The position numbers and the translations under genes are program-made. Shown here one piece after another: positions 10,789-24,206 of a DNA stretch of 64,000 bases. Position 1 is the first letter of the stretch. Each line of letters opens with the position of its first letter. Below the pieces are notes generated by a model. It was given only the letters and a program-made list of their open reading frames with translations. It ran no database searches and was not told the DNA's origin. Source of the DNA: Vitellaria paradoxa (lineage: Eukaryota > Streptophyta > Magnoliopsida > Ericales > Sapotaceae); contig CM034240.1 in the NCBI GenBank assembly GCA_019916065.1, positions 31,447,149-31,511,148 on the forward strand. Direction: 5' to 3'.

Positions 10789-11857
10789 TAGAGCTGGCAA
10801 ATGGGCAGGTTTGGTCAAGTTCATAATGGGTTGTGACTAGATGGATTTAATCTAATTATACTCATTTAACAATGAGTCATTATTAGGTTGGTTGGGTATA
10901 AGTCATCTCAAACTTGTGAATCTGAATTCAACCCTTTTTTTTTTTTTTGAAAGGTAATCTGAATTCAACCCATTTAACAATTATTGGCGAAAAAAAAAAA
11001 CCATGTAATGAAAGATAATTTGATTTCTCAATCCTTAAGAATATTTAACCCCAAAACAATAGGCAGTCTTTATTCTCGTCAAGTTGCCGAGAAAGCAAAG
11101 AGTTTAAAATAATGGAAAAAAAAAATTCAAGTCATTTTATTTATTTATTTCCTCCTGTTATTTTTCCGCTGGTGTTTGGTTGGAAAGTTAAAAGTTCAAA
11201 TAGCGTGGTTTTTGTTGGGTTTAATTTGTGAAGAAGCAAAATTCTCATTTAAGCTAACTAGATAATTAAAATTGGATCAATTGCTGTTTGTTTGTTTGTT
11301 TGTTTGTTTTTTTCTTTTTTTTTTCTTTTAAGATTCCCTCAAAGGAAATTAGATTCAGTTGATTTAAAAGTAAATATATATATATATATATATATGTAAT
11401 TTTTGCAGTAGTTTCTGTGCCTACTTGGTCTTTTCTCAGCAAACAAACTGAGCCTTGTTTTAATTTGGGGACATATATCCTAATTTTGGAAGATAATTTG
11501 CAATTCACATCATGTGCTTGTTCATTGAAGCTTATTGCCTCTAATGATTGATTTTAATTCAAATTATCTATTTGATTTAAAATAGAGGACCCATGTAGTA
11601 GTCATTGGGCTGTTGGTTGGCGGTCACCAACACCCAGAAGCATTGCCCAACATGAATGTCAGGGGAGTCGTACGAGTTCTAGATGAGGGCTATTAATGGG
11701 GTTATTAATGGGTTTGTATTAGAACCCACCTAAACCCATTTAATAATTGGGTATTTTCTCTCCCACCCAATTATACTCATTTATTTTATTTTATTTCATC
11801 CTAATCTTGGGTTTATTTGGTTGGATTCACGAGTTTGGTTTGCAATTGCCAGCTCTA
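10789..11857. mobile_element. Possible non-autonomous hAT-like element
   Basis: TAGAGCTGGCAA (10789-10800) and its exact reverse complement TTGCCAGCTCTA (11846-11857) face each other 1.07 kb apart. The TAGxGxTGGCAA pattern is typical of plant hAT terminal repeats. The expected 8-bp TSD is not apparent, so the two ends may belong to separate insertions. The interior has no transposase, only poly-T runs, (TTTG)n near 11285-11308 and (AT)n near 11373-11394. Confidence 0.4.
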
Positions 11858-11969
11858 CTTTTCCTTAAATCTTTTATTTATATGGAACCATGGGCATTTC
11901 ACTCTTTTGGTTTCTCAGCCACCTAAATTTCTATTACCTGCTCTCATTGTTTCACTGTCTCACTTTCAG

Positions 11970-14900
11970 TTTTTTCTGGAGCTGATGAAGGTGCCCCGGG
12001 TGGAGTCTAAACTGAGAGTATTTCTTTTCAAGATTCAGTTTAATTCTCAGGTCTGGATCTGCAATTTTGTTGGTACTTCTGGAGTTAGCAATTGGCCTCA
12101 GTTGTCAAATTCTTGATTTCTGTTGCAGATTTCAGATTTTAAGAGGAGTTTAAACACTGTGAATGCTGCCTGTGAAGAGGTATTCTACCGGAGAAAATTT
12201 CATACTGTAACTTTATTTTGTTTTGATCTAATATGGGTTTCACTGATTTTTAGCTGCGAAATTCTCTCAAATTGAAAGAAATCATGAAGAAGATCTTATA
12301 TCTGGGGAACACATTGAATCAAGGAACTGCAAGAGGTATTGACCTTTAAGTAATCTGTGTTCAAGGTGGAGGACAGGACTCGAAAATCTTTGATTTAATT
12401 ATTGGTTCTGTTAAATTGTTGAGGTTGATGTTAGCAAGATGCACAGGTCCTTTTAAATTTGATAGCTGGGCATGTGGTACTTATCAATGGTCCAAATATA
12501 GCACGTACTGTCTGTTAATTGCTAAAGAGGTGGTTTGGAGCAGCAAGAAGGTTGTTTTATTGTGACCTAAAGGTCAACCTAGAATTAGCATATTTGTTTA
12601 TGGAGGGAAGGCTGCCAACATCTAATCTTTTGTAGACCCCAAAATGCGAGGGTCTTGTGCATTGAATTGCCTTTTACTCTTTGGTAATTGTTGATGTTAA
12701 TATGCAATGGTCTATTTAGTGACCCATACAGAAGACTAAAGCAACGTTGTGCACTGGGTTGCCCTTTACTCTGTGGTAGTTGCTGAGGTCAAATGTGGAA
12801 GATTAAAGCAACCTGTGGCCCTGCATTCTGATCTCAATATTTTGACATCATGGGTGCTTATGCAAACAAAGTATACTCCTAAAATCTGCCTCTGACATTT
12901 ATGATGTGAATTGACTTTGTCTTAATTTCATCAATAAGCTAGATCAATCAAATTTTGTAATTTTTCATGGCTTTGGTCAACTGTAGGGGTTTATTGAATG
13001 CTTAAAAGGAATCTATGAGATTCGTGTCCATGGTTCTGGCGATAATGAATAATCAAATTGCCTTTCAGGAATGCATACGTAAAATATGTTGTTCAGAGAC
13101 AAGATTTCCTATTTACATGGATAAACATTTTGATGCAACACAAGTACTTGTGATTCTGTGCAATAACTTTTCCACGTGAAGTGCATCGTACTAGTGTTTT
13201 ACAACTTCAAACACAGTAATTTTATTGGGGGTATCTCAATTTTGCGAGAACTTTAAGACCTGCTTTAAAGGAAATGTCATAGTTACACAAGTCACATAGG
13301 AGAACATTGCTTGTTGCAGTTTTCAAGGAATTTATTAAAATGAAATACCTTCTTTTTTTTTTTTTTTTTGTTTCAGGTTCTGCAGTTGGATTCAAGTTGG
13401 ACAGTCTATTAAAACTCACTGATACACGTGCTTCCAACAGCAAGATGACACTGATGCATTATCTTTGCAAGGTTTGACTACCTTATTTTCTCTATCTTGT
13501 TATTGAATCAGATCTTTCTGGTACAAAAGAAATAGTCCATTCTAAATGTATTAGTTTATGCAGTAAGCCTAAAAAATAAAAATTAATTTTTGGGTAAATT
13601 ATTTAAACCTGAGCTAAGGATTAAATTTCATTTTGGTATGGTTTTTTGGCTGGCATGGAAAAAAATGGAAATATTTTGGAAGTGTTTTGGAGATGTTTCA
13701 AAATTGGAAGAAAAATATTAAATATCTAGAAATAATGGGTGAAGCTATTGCCACTTCATCAATAACTATACCCACTCCAAATTAAACCAAACCAAACCAA
13801 ACCAAGCTTTTTCCCACTAGGTGAGGTCGGCTATATGGATTTGTCGACGCCAATTAGATCTGTTTAGGGGCATGTCCTCCGATAAATCTAGGTAAGTCAG
13901 GTCATGTTTAATGGTTTTTTTCCAGTTTCTCTTGGGTCTTCCTCTACCTCTCCTACTCCTGGCAATCTCCATACTTTCACACCTTCTAATAGGTGTCTCT
14001 GCTGGACGCCTTTTAACATGGCCAAATCACTCCAAATTAAAGATTAAACAAAATCAAAGAATTGGAGCGGGTGAAGTTATTGATGGAGCGACAATAGCTT
14101 CACCTGAAATAATTAGAAGTATAAATTGAAATTTATCTAAATATACAAAAGTTAATAATAAAATAATTAAACAACTTATTATTTTGGTATATTATGGTGT
14201 ATTTTTTGTTTTCACTAGTTTTTTTGTTTCTGTCTCTTGGGATAAATTTTTAAACAATATTTTGATCTTTGCCTTAAGGTTTGTTAATGATACAGATACC
14301 TCCATGAGGTATGAGAAATGACATCATCCCTTTGCCAAAGTTTGTTAAAAATTAAATTATAGTTTTACCTTTGGCTGGGTTTATATAAAATACTAAAAAT
14401 TAAAATATTTAAACCAAGTTTACTTGCTGAGTTAACCCTACCTAGTGATGAAGGATTAAAATTTTGGTTTGATAGGGTGTCTCGATTAGCATGAAAATGG
14501 AATCATTATTTCCAGAACGCTTCAAAAATGTTCCAAAAATATTTCAAGAGCAGCACAAAAATATCTAAAAAATGTTTTAGAAATTTTAACTAAAATCCAT
14601 CTAAATGGACAAACGTTCAATAAGAAAGAAATTAAGCGACTTAATTTATGCTATATTTTTGTGCGTTTTATTGTATTTAAATGAAAATATTTGAATTATT
14701 ATTTTGACTTATGTTTGGTTTTGGTTTCTTATGAAACAAAAACTTTTGCTTTTTCATGGAAAAGAAACAATATTTTGATCTTTGCTAGTCATTTATCAAA
14801 TATATATATATATATATATATATTTTGTGATTCAATTCCTCTTTTTTGATACTAGGGTATTCTCACCGAATGTGTGACTAATCCTTAGATCTCCTAACCC

Positions 14901-17900
14901 CCCTGACCTGAATTAGAAGTCAACTAATGCTAAGGTGTATGAATTAGTGATCTTTATTAAGTCATTAATTGTCCCAAAAGTTTAAGCTTTTAGGAAATAT
15001 GCCTAACAATGTATATTAAGCTATTGTAACACTCTCCCTCACGTGGAACCCCAGTTTACACATAGAGTAGAGACAAGCGAAACAAATCAAACAAGGTGTA
15101 CTAATACAAATAAATAAAGTGCACAATAATGAATAGGGAATAATAAGATTCAAATCTAGGGCTTCCTGGAACTAGAGCTCTGATATCATATTAAGTCACC
15201 AATTGTCCCAAAATTTAAGCTATTAGGAAATGATCTCAACAATGTATATCAAGGTATTTCAACAATCTCTATTTCAATTGGTAGAAATCTTATTGCTGAA
15301 TTCTCGACCCCCACTTGTGTGCTATTGAGTTCCTAATCAAAGCAAAACACCTCTCTTTCTTTAACTCACTCTCACCCTTATTTGCCATCCATGGCCACTA
15401 AAGACCATTCCAAGAGTTCCAACTTTCTTCAACTTGCTTTCTCTTACCCCACTTCCCTCTCCATAACTGGCTTTTGTTGACGATCATCCCAAGAGCTCCA
15501 ACCCAATACTAACCCTTTTCAAAATTCACCCACAATAGAACCCACCTTCTTTCTTCCACTCCTTCCTCTCCCCTTCCTGATTGGTCCCATGTTTTTGTTG
15601 TTGGAGAAAAGAGGGAAGAATAGAGAAATAGAACTACAAATATACTTCTGGATTTTGTTCTTAATTTTTTTTTTCACTTACAAATGACTGTTATAGAGCC
15701 ATTATATAAAAAAGCTGAAAAACATGGGAAAATGTGGGGATATTTAATGATCTAGGGACTTAACAAAGCATTAAAGTAATCTAGAAACAAAGCATTAAAT
15801 TAATCTAGAAACAAAGCAAGGAATATGAGAGTTTCCAAGACAAAATTTGGTCTTCAAGGATAGTGGCTGACAGCTGTAATCTAGAACTTGACTGACTTGC
15901 TAACTTAGATGATTAGAATAGCTAACTCACAAATTATTTCTCACAAATTCCCCTCTTAATTTGTGAGTCTGAGTTGTCCTTTGTGCTTCTCAAATTTTTC
16001 TGCTATAATAGCTTTGGTGAGCATGTCCGCTCAAGAGTGCTCAGAAATTCCAGCCGAATTTCTCCTTTCTGAACTAAGTCTCTGATAAAATGAAGTCTTA
16101 ATTCAATATGCTTGGATCTGGCATGAAAGACAGGATTCTTAGACATTGCTATGGCTGACATATTGTCATAATAGATGACCGTAGGACCTTCTTGCTTCTG
16201 TCCTAGGTCTTCAAGGATCCTTCTTAACCACACAGCTTGACATGCAGCCTCAGTAGCTGCTGAATATTCAGCTTTAGCTGAAGAAAGAGCAACCGTTTGC
16301 TGTTTCTTTGAACTCCAAGCAATTATATTTGATCCAATGTAGAAAATATAAGCTGAAGTGCTCTTCCTATCATCTGTAGATCCAGCCCAATCACTATCTG
16401 AAAATCCAATCAAAGAACTTTCAGATTCCTTCATGTATTTGATTCCCAAGTTCCTGGTTCCATTCAAGTATCTTAGAATTCGTTTTGCTGCAGCATAATA
16501 CAAAGTGCTTGGAGAATTCATAAACCTGGAAATCATGCTAACCGATTGCATGATATCAGGCCTGGAGTGAGTGAGATACATCAAAGAACCAACCAAACTT
16601 CTGAACATTGCATCATCAACCTTCTTAGCTCTATCTTCCATCTTCAACTTTTCATTTACAGCCAAAGGTGTAGCAATAGGTTTGGAATTGTGCATTTGAA
16701 ATTTTTGCAGAAGATCAGTCAAGTATTTTTCTTGAGAGATGAATATTTCTCCCTTCTCTTGCACTCACTTGGATCCCTAGGAAATATTTCATCATTCCTA
16801 GATCAGTCATCTCAAATTCTTTCATCATGAAACTTTTAAAATCTGCAATTAACTTCAGATTAGTTCCCATGTAAATAAGATCATCAACATAAATACAAAC
16901 TATGATAAAATTCTGTCCATCCTTCTTTATATACAAAGAAGGTTCACTAGGGCTCCGTTGAAATCCATTTTTCTGGAAGTAGTAATCAATGCGGTTGTTC
17001 CATGCTCTTGGAGCTTGCTTCAGGCCATACAATGCCTTTTTTAGTCGATACACCTTTTGTTCCTTTCTTTTGATCACAAAGCCTTGAGGTTGTTCAACAT
17101 ACACTTCTTCCTCAAGCTTTCCATTCAAAAATGCTGATTTTACATCCAGCTGATAAACTTGCAATTCAAGCTGTGCTGCAATAGCAAGAACAATTCTAAT
17201 GGTCTCCATTCTTGCCACTGGAGCAAATGTTTCATTAAAATCAATCCCGGGCTGTTGTGAATAACCCTTTGCAACCAATCTAGCCTTCAATTTTTGAATG
17301 CCTCCTTCTTCATTGAATTTGGTCTTATAGACCCATTTCAGCGCTATAACCTCTTTGTCATTTGGAAGATCCACAAGCTCCCAAGTTTGGTTTTTTTCAG
17401 TCATGATTATTTCTTCCTTCATAGCCTTTATCCATCTTTCATCCTTTGCAGCCTCTTCAAATTTCTGATGTTCACATGAAAAGAATGCAAACTCATTAGT
17501 AACATCTGCATAATGACTTGTAAAGTCACCATACCTGTCCGGTTGCCTTCTCACACGATCAGATCTTCTCAGAACAGGTTCTGCAGGTTCTGGACTTTCA
17601 TTCTTGATGTTTGATTTTGAATTTTTAGAAGAGGAAATACCAAAATTTTGTGACTGAAAGTTCTGTCCAGCTTCAGAACTTTTTGCAGGAGCAAAATCAG
17701 GAAGATTTCCTGCATTTTGAGAGCTTTCCTTCCACTCCAGCACTGCCATCTCATCAAATATAACATCCCATGCAACAACCAACTTCTTATTCAAAGGATT
17801 GATCAATCTATAACCCTTCGATTCATCACTATAACTAACAAATAAGAACTTCTCCCCTTTCTCATCAAATTTATCTTTTAAGGGAGATTTATTAAGAGAA

Positions 17901-20900
17901 TATGCTGGACAGCCAAACACTTTAAAGTTACTAACCTAAGGTTTTCTTTTGGTCCATGCCTCATATGGAGTCTTGTTTCTTACAGCCTTGGTGGGAGAAC
18001 GGTTCAAAATATAGGTTGTAGTATGGACTGCTTCTGCCCAAAGATCATTTGGAAGACCTTTTCCTTTTAACATACTGCGTGCCATCTCAACAATGGTACG
18101 GTTTTTCCTCTCAGCAACACCATTTTGTTGAGGACTCCTACTCACGGTTAGCTGCCTTTTAATCCCCTCTTTTCTGCAGAACTCCATAAAGGGATGATAT
18201 ATAAATTCTCCACCACGATCCGTTCTTAAGGACTTGATTTGGAAGTCACTTTCCTTCTCAACAAGGGCCTTATACTCCAAGAAGGTGTTGAATGCATTTG
18301 ATTTCTGATTTAAAAAATAAATCCAGATCATTCTAGTAAAATCATCAACAAATAAAAGGAAGTACCTCTTTCCTCCAAGTGAAGGGGTCCTTGTAGGACC
18401 AAAGATATCCGCATGTACAAGCCCTAGAGGATCTCTGGCTCCCCATGCTGATTTTGGGAAAGGGAGATGGTGCATCTTCCCATATATGTATCCTTCACAA
18501 ATTTTATCACACTTTTCAATTTTTGTTAGGCCAATCACCATCTTCTTTTGTTGTAGCAAATGCAACCCTTTTTGGTTCAAGTGGCCGTATCTCAAATGCC
18601 ACAAATGTGATTCATTTGTTTTAGTTTTCAATGCCATATCTTTAGAATATGACAAAGAAAGAGGAAAGACTTTATTTGTAGTCATCTCCACCTTGGCCAT
18701 AAGAGAGTTACTCTTAGTATCAAAAATTCTGCATTCCTTGCTCTCAAAATTAACTTGATATCCTTTTTGAATCAGCTGGCCAACACTTAACAAATTGTGA
18801 GCAAGATTAGGTACATATAAAACATCATGAATGTACTTTTGTTGGCCTGCTTTGGTGTTTACAGCAATAACACCTTTTCCTTGAATCTTCTCAGCTTTTC
18901 CATCCCCTAGAATCACTTGGTTGTTGATGTTCTCATCAAGCTCCACAAATATCTCTTTATTCCCGGTCATATGGTTGCTACAACCGCTGTCAAGGAACTA
19001 TACTTTATCTTCTTTTGTTGCTGCATTCATGCAGGTAAGAAACACCTGCTCTTCTTCATTTTCTTTTGTAAAATTGGCTTCTTGTCTTTCTCCCTTTTGA
19101 TGCCAACAATCTCTTTGAGAGTGGTTGGGGATTTTGCATTGTTTGCATCTATGGTAACAATCTGCTGAAGTATGATTTGTTTTTTTGCAAATGATGCAAT
19201 AAGTATTGGAGCTGTTCTGCCGTTGAGATTGAGAACCTCTTCCACGGCCTCTTCCTCTGCCACGGCTTCTTCCTTGATTGTTTTGACCTCTGCCCTGTCC
19301 ATCATTGTTTCTTTTTTGCTGGTTTTCTCCTCTAGAAACATTCACCTTGGATTGAAAAGCTTGTTCCAAGGATTGGGAGGATGATTTCTTCATTCTTGCT
19401 TCATGTGATTCCAAAGAACCACTTAAATCGAACGTGGTCAAAGTGGAAAGATCTTTTGACTCCTCTATGGCTGCAGCTGCGTGATCAAACTTAGAAGGCA
19501 AGCTTCTAAGTATTTTCTGAACAATCTTCTTTTCTTCCAAGGCATCTCCATATGCCCGAATCTGATTCACAATTTCAATAACTTTAGAGAAGAAATCTCT
19601 TATTGATTCGGTTTATTTCATATGAATATTTTCAAAATCTCTCCCCAAGGATTGCAATCTGATAGAGACCACTTTGTTGTTGCCTTGAAACTCCCTTTGG
19701 AGAATTTCCCATGCAGTCTTTGCATTGGAAATTCCGAATAGCCTTGGATAAATTGATTTGCTGATCCCTTGATGCAAATAAATTAGAGTAAGGGCATTCT
19801 TCTTCTTGTTTTCCTTATTCTGAACTTGACTTTGAGAGGAAGATTCTGAACTAGTGCTTGTTGATGTTGATTCTTCATATCCTTCTTCAACAATCTCCCA
19901 TAGATCACGAGATATGAAGAAGAAACGCATTTGATCAGCCCAGTAACCATAGTTCTCTCCCTCAAAGATAGGAACTTGACTTTGAGAATAAGAGAACATG
20001 GTACCAGATGTGGAAGACATAGTTGAAACTCGAACTTAGCTCTAATACCAAGTTTGTTGGAGAAAAGAGGGAAGAATAGAGAAATAGAACTGCAAATATA
20101 CTTCTGGATTTTGTTCTTAATTTTTTTTTTCACTTACAAATTACTGTTATAGAGCCATTATATAAAGAAGCTGAAAAACATGGGAAAATGTGGGAATATT
20201 TAATGATCCAGGGACTTAACAAAGCATTAAAGTAATCTAGAAACAAAGCATTAAATTAATCTAGAGACAAAGCAAGGAATATGAGAGTTTCCAAGACAAA
20301 ATTTGGTCTTCAAGGATAGTGGCTGACAGCTGTAATCCAGAACTTAATTGACTTGCTGACTTGGATGATTAGAATAGCTAACTCACAAATTACTTCTCAC
20401 ATTTGCATCATTCGTCTCTATTTGAATATTCAAAGAGATTTTTGAGATTTAATTATTCTAATTAGGATGATTGAGAGATTTTGTGGGATTTCCTCTGATT
20501 GCTTGATTGATCGTATTACCTTATTTGGTGGACACCACAGTTATAAATAGCACACGAGGGAGGAAGATGATTTAACCCTTCTAATCCACTTCTCATTCTT
20601 CATCTAAAATTCAACTTATTATCAGAGCAAAGTCTAAACCTAGGGTTTACAGTTGCCCACTTCTAAAACACCTACTTTTGAGTAGTAACCACCACTACCA
20701 AAGCCATTGTTGACTGCCAATAACTACTTAAGGAAGCAATTCGCTGGAAAGTCCCTCTCACGCCACCATGCACAACATCCTTCCTCGGCGCATAGGACAC
20801 CCCCACTATTCGTGGTGGTGCGTGAGAGCACGAGCCACCTGTTCCATCTTGAGTTTCTTCCACCATGATCGCCTCTCCATTCCAAGTATTTTTGGAGTCA

Positions 20901-23900
20901 CAAATATTTGGTTTGCTCAATTGATTTGGGTCCGAATGATTTCCTTTGCTCCAGCAACTTCTTTCTTGACACAGATCCACTACTGGTTGCTTAAAAAGGT
21001 TTGTTCTTTTTATGTTTAGGCCTAGGTGTGTTATTATATCATCTATCTACGCTTGATCAAGGTTGCTAGGTCATCTTTAGTAGTCAATTGGTTGTTCTTG
21101 GTTTGATTGGTTGTTTAATTGTTGATTTCTTTACGTGGATTATAGTTTCTTAGTTATTTGATCTCACTTGCTATCATGGCCGAACAACCTAAGTTTCCTA
21201 TTGATGAATCCAAAATTCTTGTCCAAAGTTCATGATTTATCCCAATCAATTACCTCAAAAAAATTGAATGGATTGAATTACATAGCCTGGGCCCTGCTGT
21301 GAAAGTTTATCTTCATGAAAAAAGAAGTTGAAGTTTAGCACTACAGCATCTCCTGCATTTGCCAGTAGTTCTTATGATAATTGGCTTTGTGAAGACACTA
21401 TTGTTATGGGATGGTTGTGGCATAGCCTGGAACTCCAAATTGCCACCACTATTAAACATCTTAAAGTGTGCCTTGTTGCTAAAGGGTACATTCAGGCCTT
21501 TGGAATTGATTATTTGTAGACATTCTCTCATGTTGCTTGTTTGAATTCTATCAAGATTCTTCTTGTGATTGCTGTGAGTCTTTTTTGGCTTTTTTATTAG
21601 TTTGACATTAAGAATGCTTTTTTACACGGAGAAAATCAAAAGAACCACTAGGTTATACTACTTCAAGGATTGAATATGTGGTTTGTCATTTGCACTGTGC
21701 TTTGTATAGATTGAAATAGTCTGCTCGTGCTTGGTCTGATCGATTTAGTGTTGTTGTGCTTGATTATGGGTTTAACGGACCACTTAGTTTTTGTCCGTCA
21801 CACTTTCTCAAGCACTATTGTATTGATTGTGTATATTTACGACATTATTATCTCTAAGGATGATGAGATTGGTATTGTTGAATTGAAACGTTGTTTGAGT
21901 TAACAGTTTCATATCAAAGGCCTTGTTGTTCATCACAACTTACCTTGGGATAGAAGTGGCTCAAACAAAGGTGAGCCTCTCCCTATCTCAACATAAGTAC
22001 ATTTTGGATGTTCTATCTGCGATTGGACTTTGGGATCTCACCTACCTGAGACTCCCATGGATTCCTTCGTAAAGCTTGATGCTAAAGTTGGTACTCCTCT
22101 CTTTGACATTAGTCGTTATCGACGTCTAGTTAGCAAGTTGTCCTATCTCAATGTCACTCGTCTAGACATTACTTATGCCATGGGTGTTGTCAGTTAGTTT
22201 GTACATGCTCCTCACTCTCTACGTCTTGAGGCAGTTTATTGTATTTTATGTTATTTGAAAGGGACACTTGGTCGTGGTTTACTCTATCGCCCTTCCTTCT
22301 CTATAGTAGTGACAACTTTTAATGATGCTACTTGAGCAAGTAGCTGTTCGAATCGTCATTCTATATATCTGGGTATTTTGTCTTTGTTGGTGATAATCTG
22401 GTGACTTGGCGAAGCAAGAAATAAAATGTTGTGGCTTGTTTTGGTGAGAAGGCTGAATATCGTGCCATAGCCCATACTGGTTTCGAAATGCTTTGTGTTT
22501 GTTCCTTACTTCATGTTTTGGTGTTGATGTTCGTCGACTAATATCTTTGTTTTGTGATAATCAAACTACCATTTTCATTGTAAACAATCTTGTTTTCCAT
22601 GAGTGAATCAAGCATATTGAGGTGGATTGCTACTTTATCCATGACTTGCTACTGTGTGGCAAGCTTTGCACTCCTTATGTTTGTTTTGATTCTCAATTAG
22701 GTGACATTCTCACCAAATCATTGCCGAACCCTCCTTTCAAAACTTGTCTAACAAACTGAGCATGTTTGACTTGTACGTTCCAACTTTAGGTGGAGTGTTG
22801 GAATATTTAGATAGATTTTGATTATGATAAGTATTCCGATTAGATGATCGAGAGATTTTGTAAGATTTCCTTTGATTGCTTGATTGATTGTATTACCTAA
22901 TCTACTTCTCATTCTTCATCTAAAATTCAAATATCTCTATGCATCATCACCACTGAAGAACCCATTTTTTCTCCCTACCTGTCATCACTGAACCCATCAT
23001 GACCATCCTTCTTGTTTTGCCATGATAAAACGTCCCAAGGGGGTTGATTTTCACCTAATACTTTAACTTCACAGTGATGCCAAGGAATGCTAGAGGAAAA
23101 CTTACCTTCACCACGACGTCCATTGGTACAGACCAACATACTCTTCACCTTTCCAAGTTATTTTCTCTCTATTCATCCCCCTTTCTCCATTGACACATCA
23201 TTTCTCCTCCTCACGTTGTCCTTTAGTTTTTTCCCTATTCTTTTGAGTATGGGTGGAGGATTTCCTTGATCATCCCAAGTGTCTTCTCTTATAAGATTTG
23301 GGGTTGGGATTGGCTCTGGAAGGTGGGATTTGTAAATTTTTTCAACAATTACCTACCAAAAAAAAAATCAGATTTGTTGAAGTATTCATGTATAAAGGTT
23401 AGATGATAACACATTTGAAAGTGATATTTATATTGACTTATTTATAAATAAAAAAGTTGCCCCTTCCCTAATAATTTAAACTTTTAGATGAGATAGTGGC
23501 TAATAGTCTAACGTGTTATTAAAGTAGGTAAAGGTTTAAGTTCAAACTCACTGTCAGTCCAAAAAATAAAAATCAATAGTGGGGCTAGAATAGAGCCAAG
23601 TTTTAGCTTATTCAAGCTTGGCTCAAACAAATGGCACGAGGCTTACGAGCTTTGACATGGGCTTGATCTTGGCTTGGTAAACAATTACTTGGATTCTAAG
23701 GTCAACTTGCGAATAAAAAGACTAACCAAAACCACATCGTTTTGGTTAAAATATTGTAAAATACACATATATATATTATATTTTCGAGTCGACTTGCGAG
23801 GTTTTTAGCCAAGCACTTTATAGCTCAAGCTCTTGCTCAAGCTTTAAGCCATAGAAAGAGCTTCAGCTAGTCTAGGCCACAAATCAAGCTCGAGCTTGAG

Positions 23901-24175
23901 CTCAGCTTGATTCATTACCATCCCTAGTCAATAGTCACACATGTTTGGTCCCTAAAAATGTCGATATGGCCACAAGTGAAGATGTGTTGAGTATAAAATA
24001 AAGTTTGTTCTACCTAATGGTTTAAGCTTTTATGTGACATGGTCACATCAGTTGAACAAGTTCAATACTCAATTACTAGGGGTAAAGACCATGTACATTG
24101 CCCTTTCTTGGACCTTGCATGGGCTGAAACATTGTGCATTGGGCTGCCCTCTCTCTCTCTCTCTTTTCTATCTCT

Positions 24176-24206
<31 letters not shown>

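Larger units (their letters stand above)
15599..20401 (-). mobile_element. Copia LTR retrotransposon (Copia-2), full length, mutated
   Basis: Two 347-bp LTRs (15599-15945 and 20055-20401; TGTTGGAG...CTCACA) differ at about 13 sites (near 4%). On the minus strand, the primer site TGGTATTAGAGC (complement of 20039-20050) follows the right-hand LTR and a polypurine tract AAGAGGGGAA abuts the left-hand one. The flanks TTTGT (15594-15598) and TTTGC (20402-20406) look like a TSD with one change. The polyprotein is in Copia order but carries at least three in-frame stops and two frameshifts. Confidence 0.93.
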
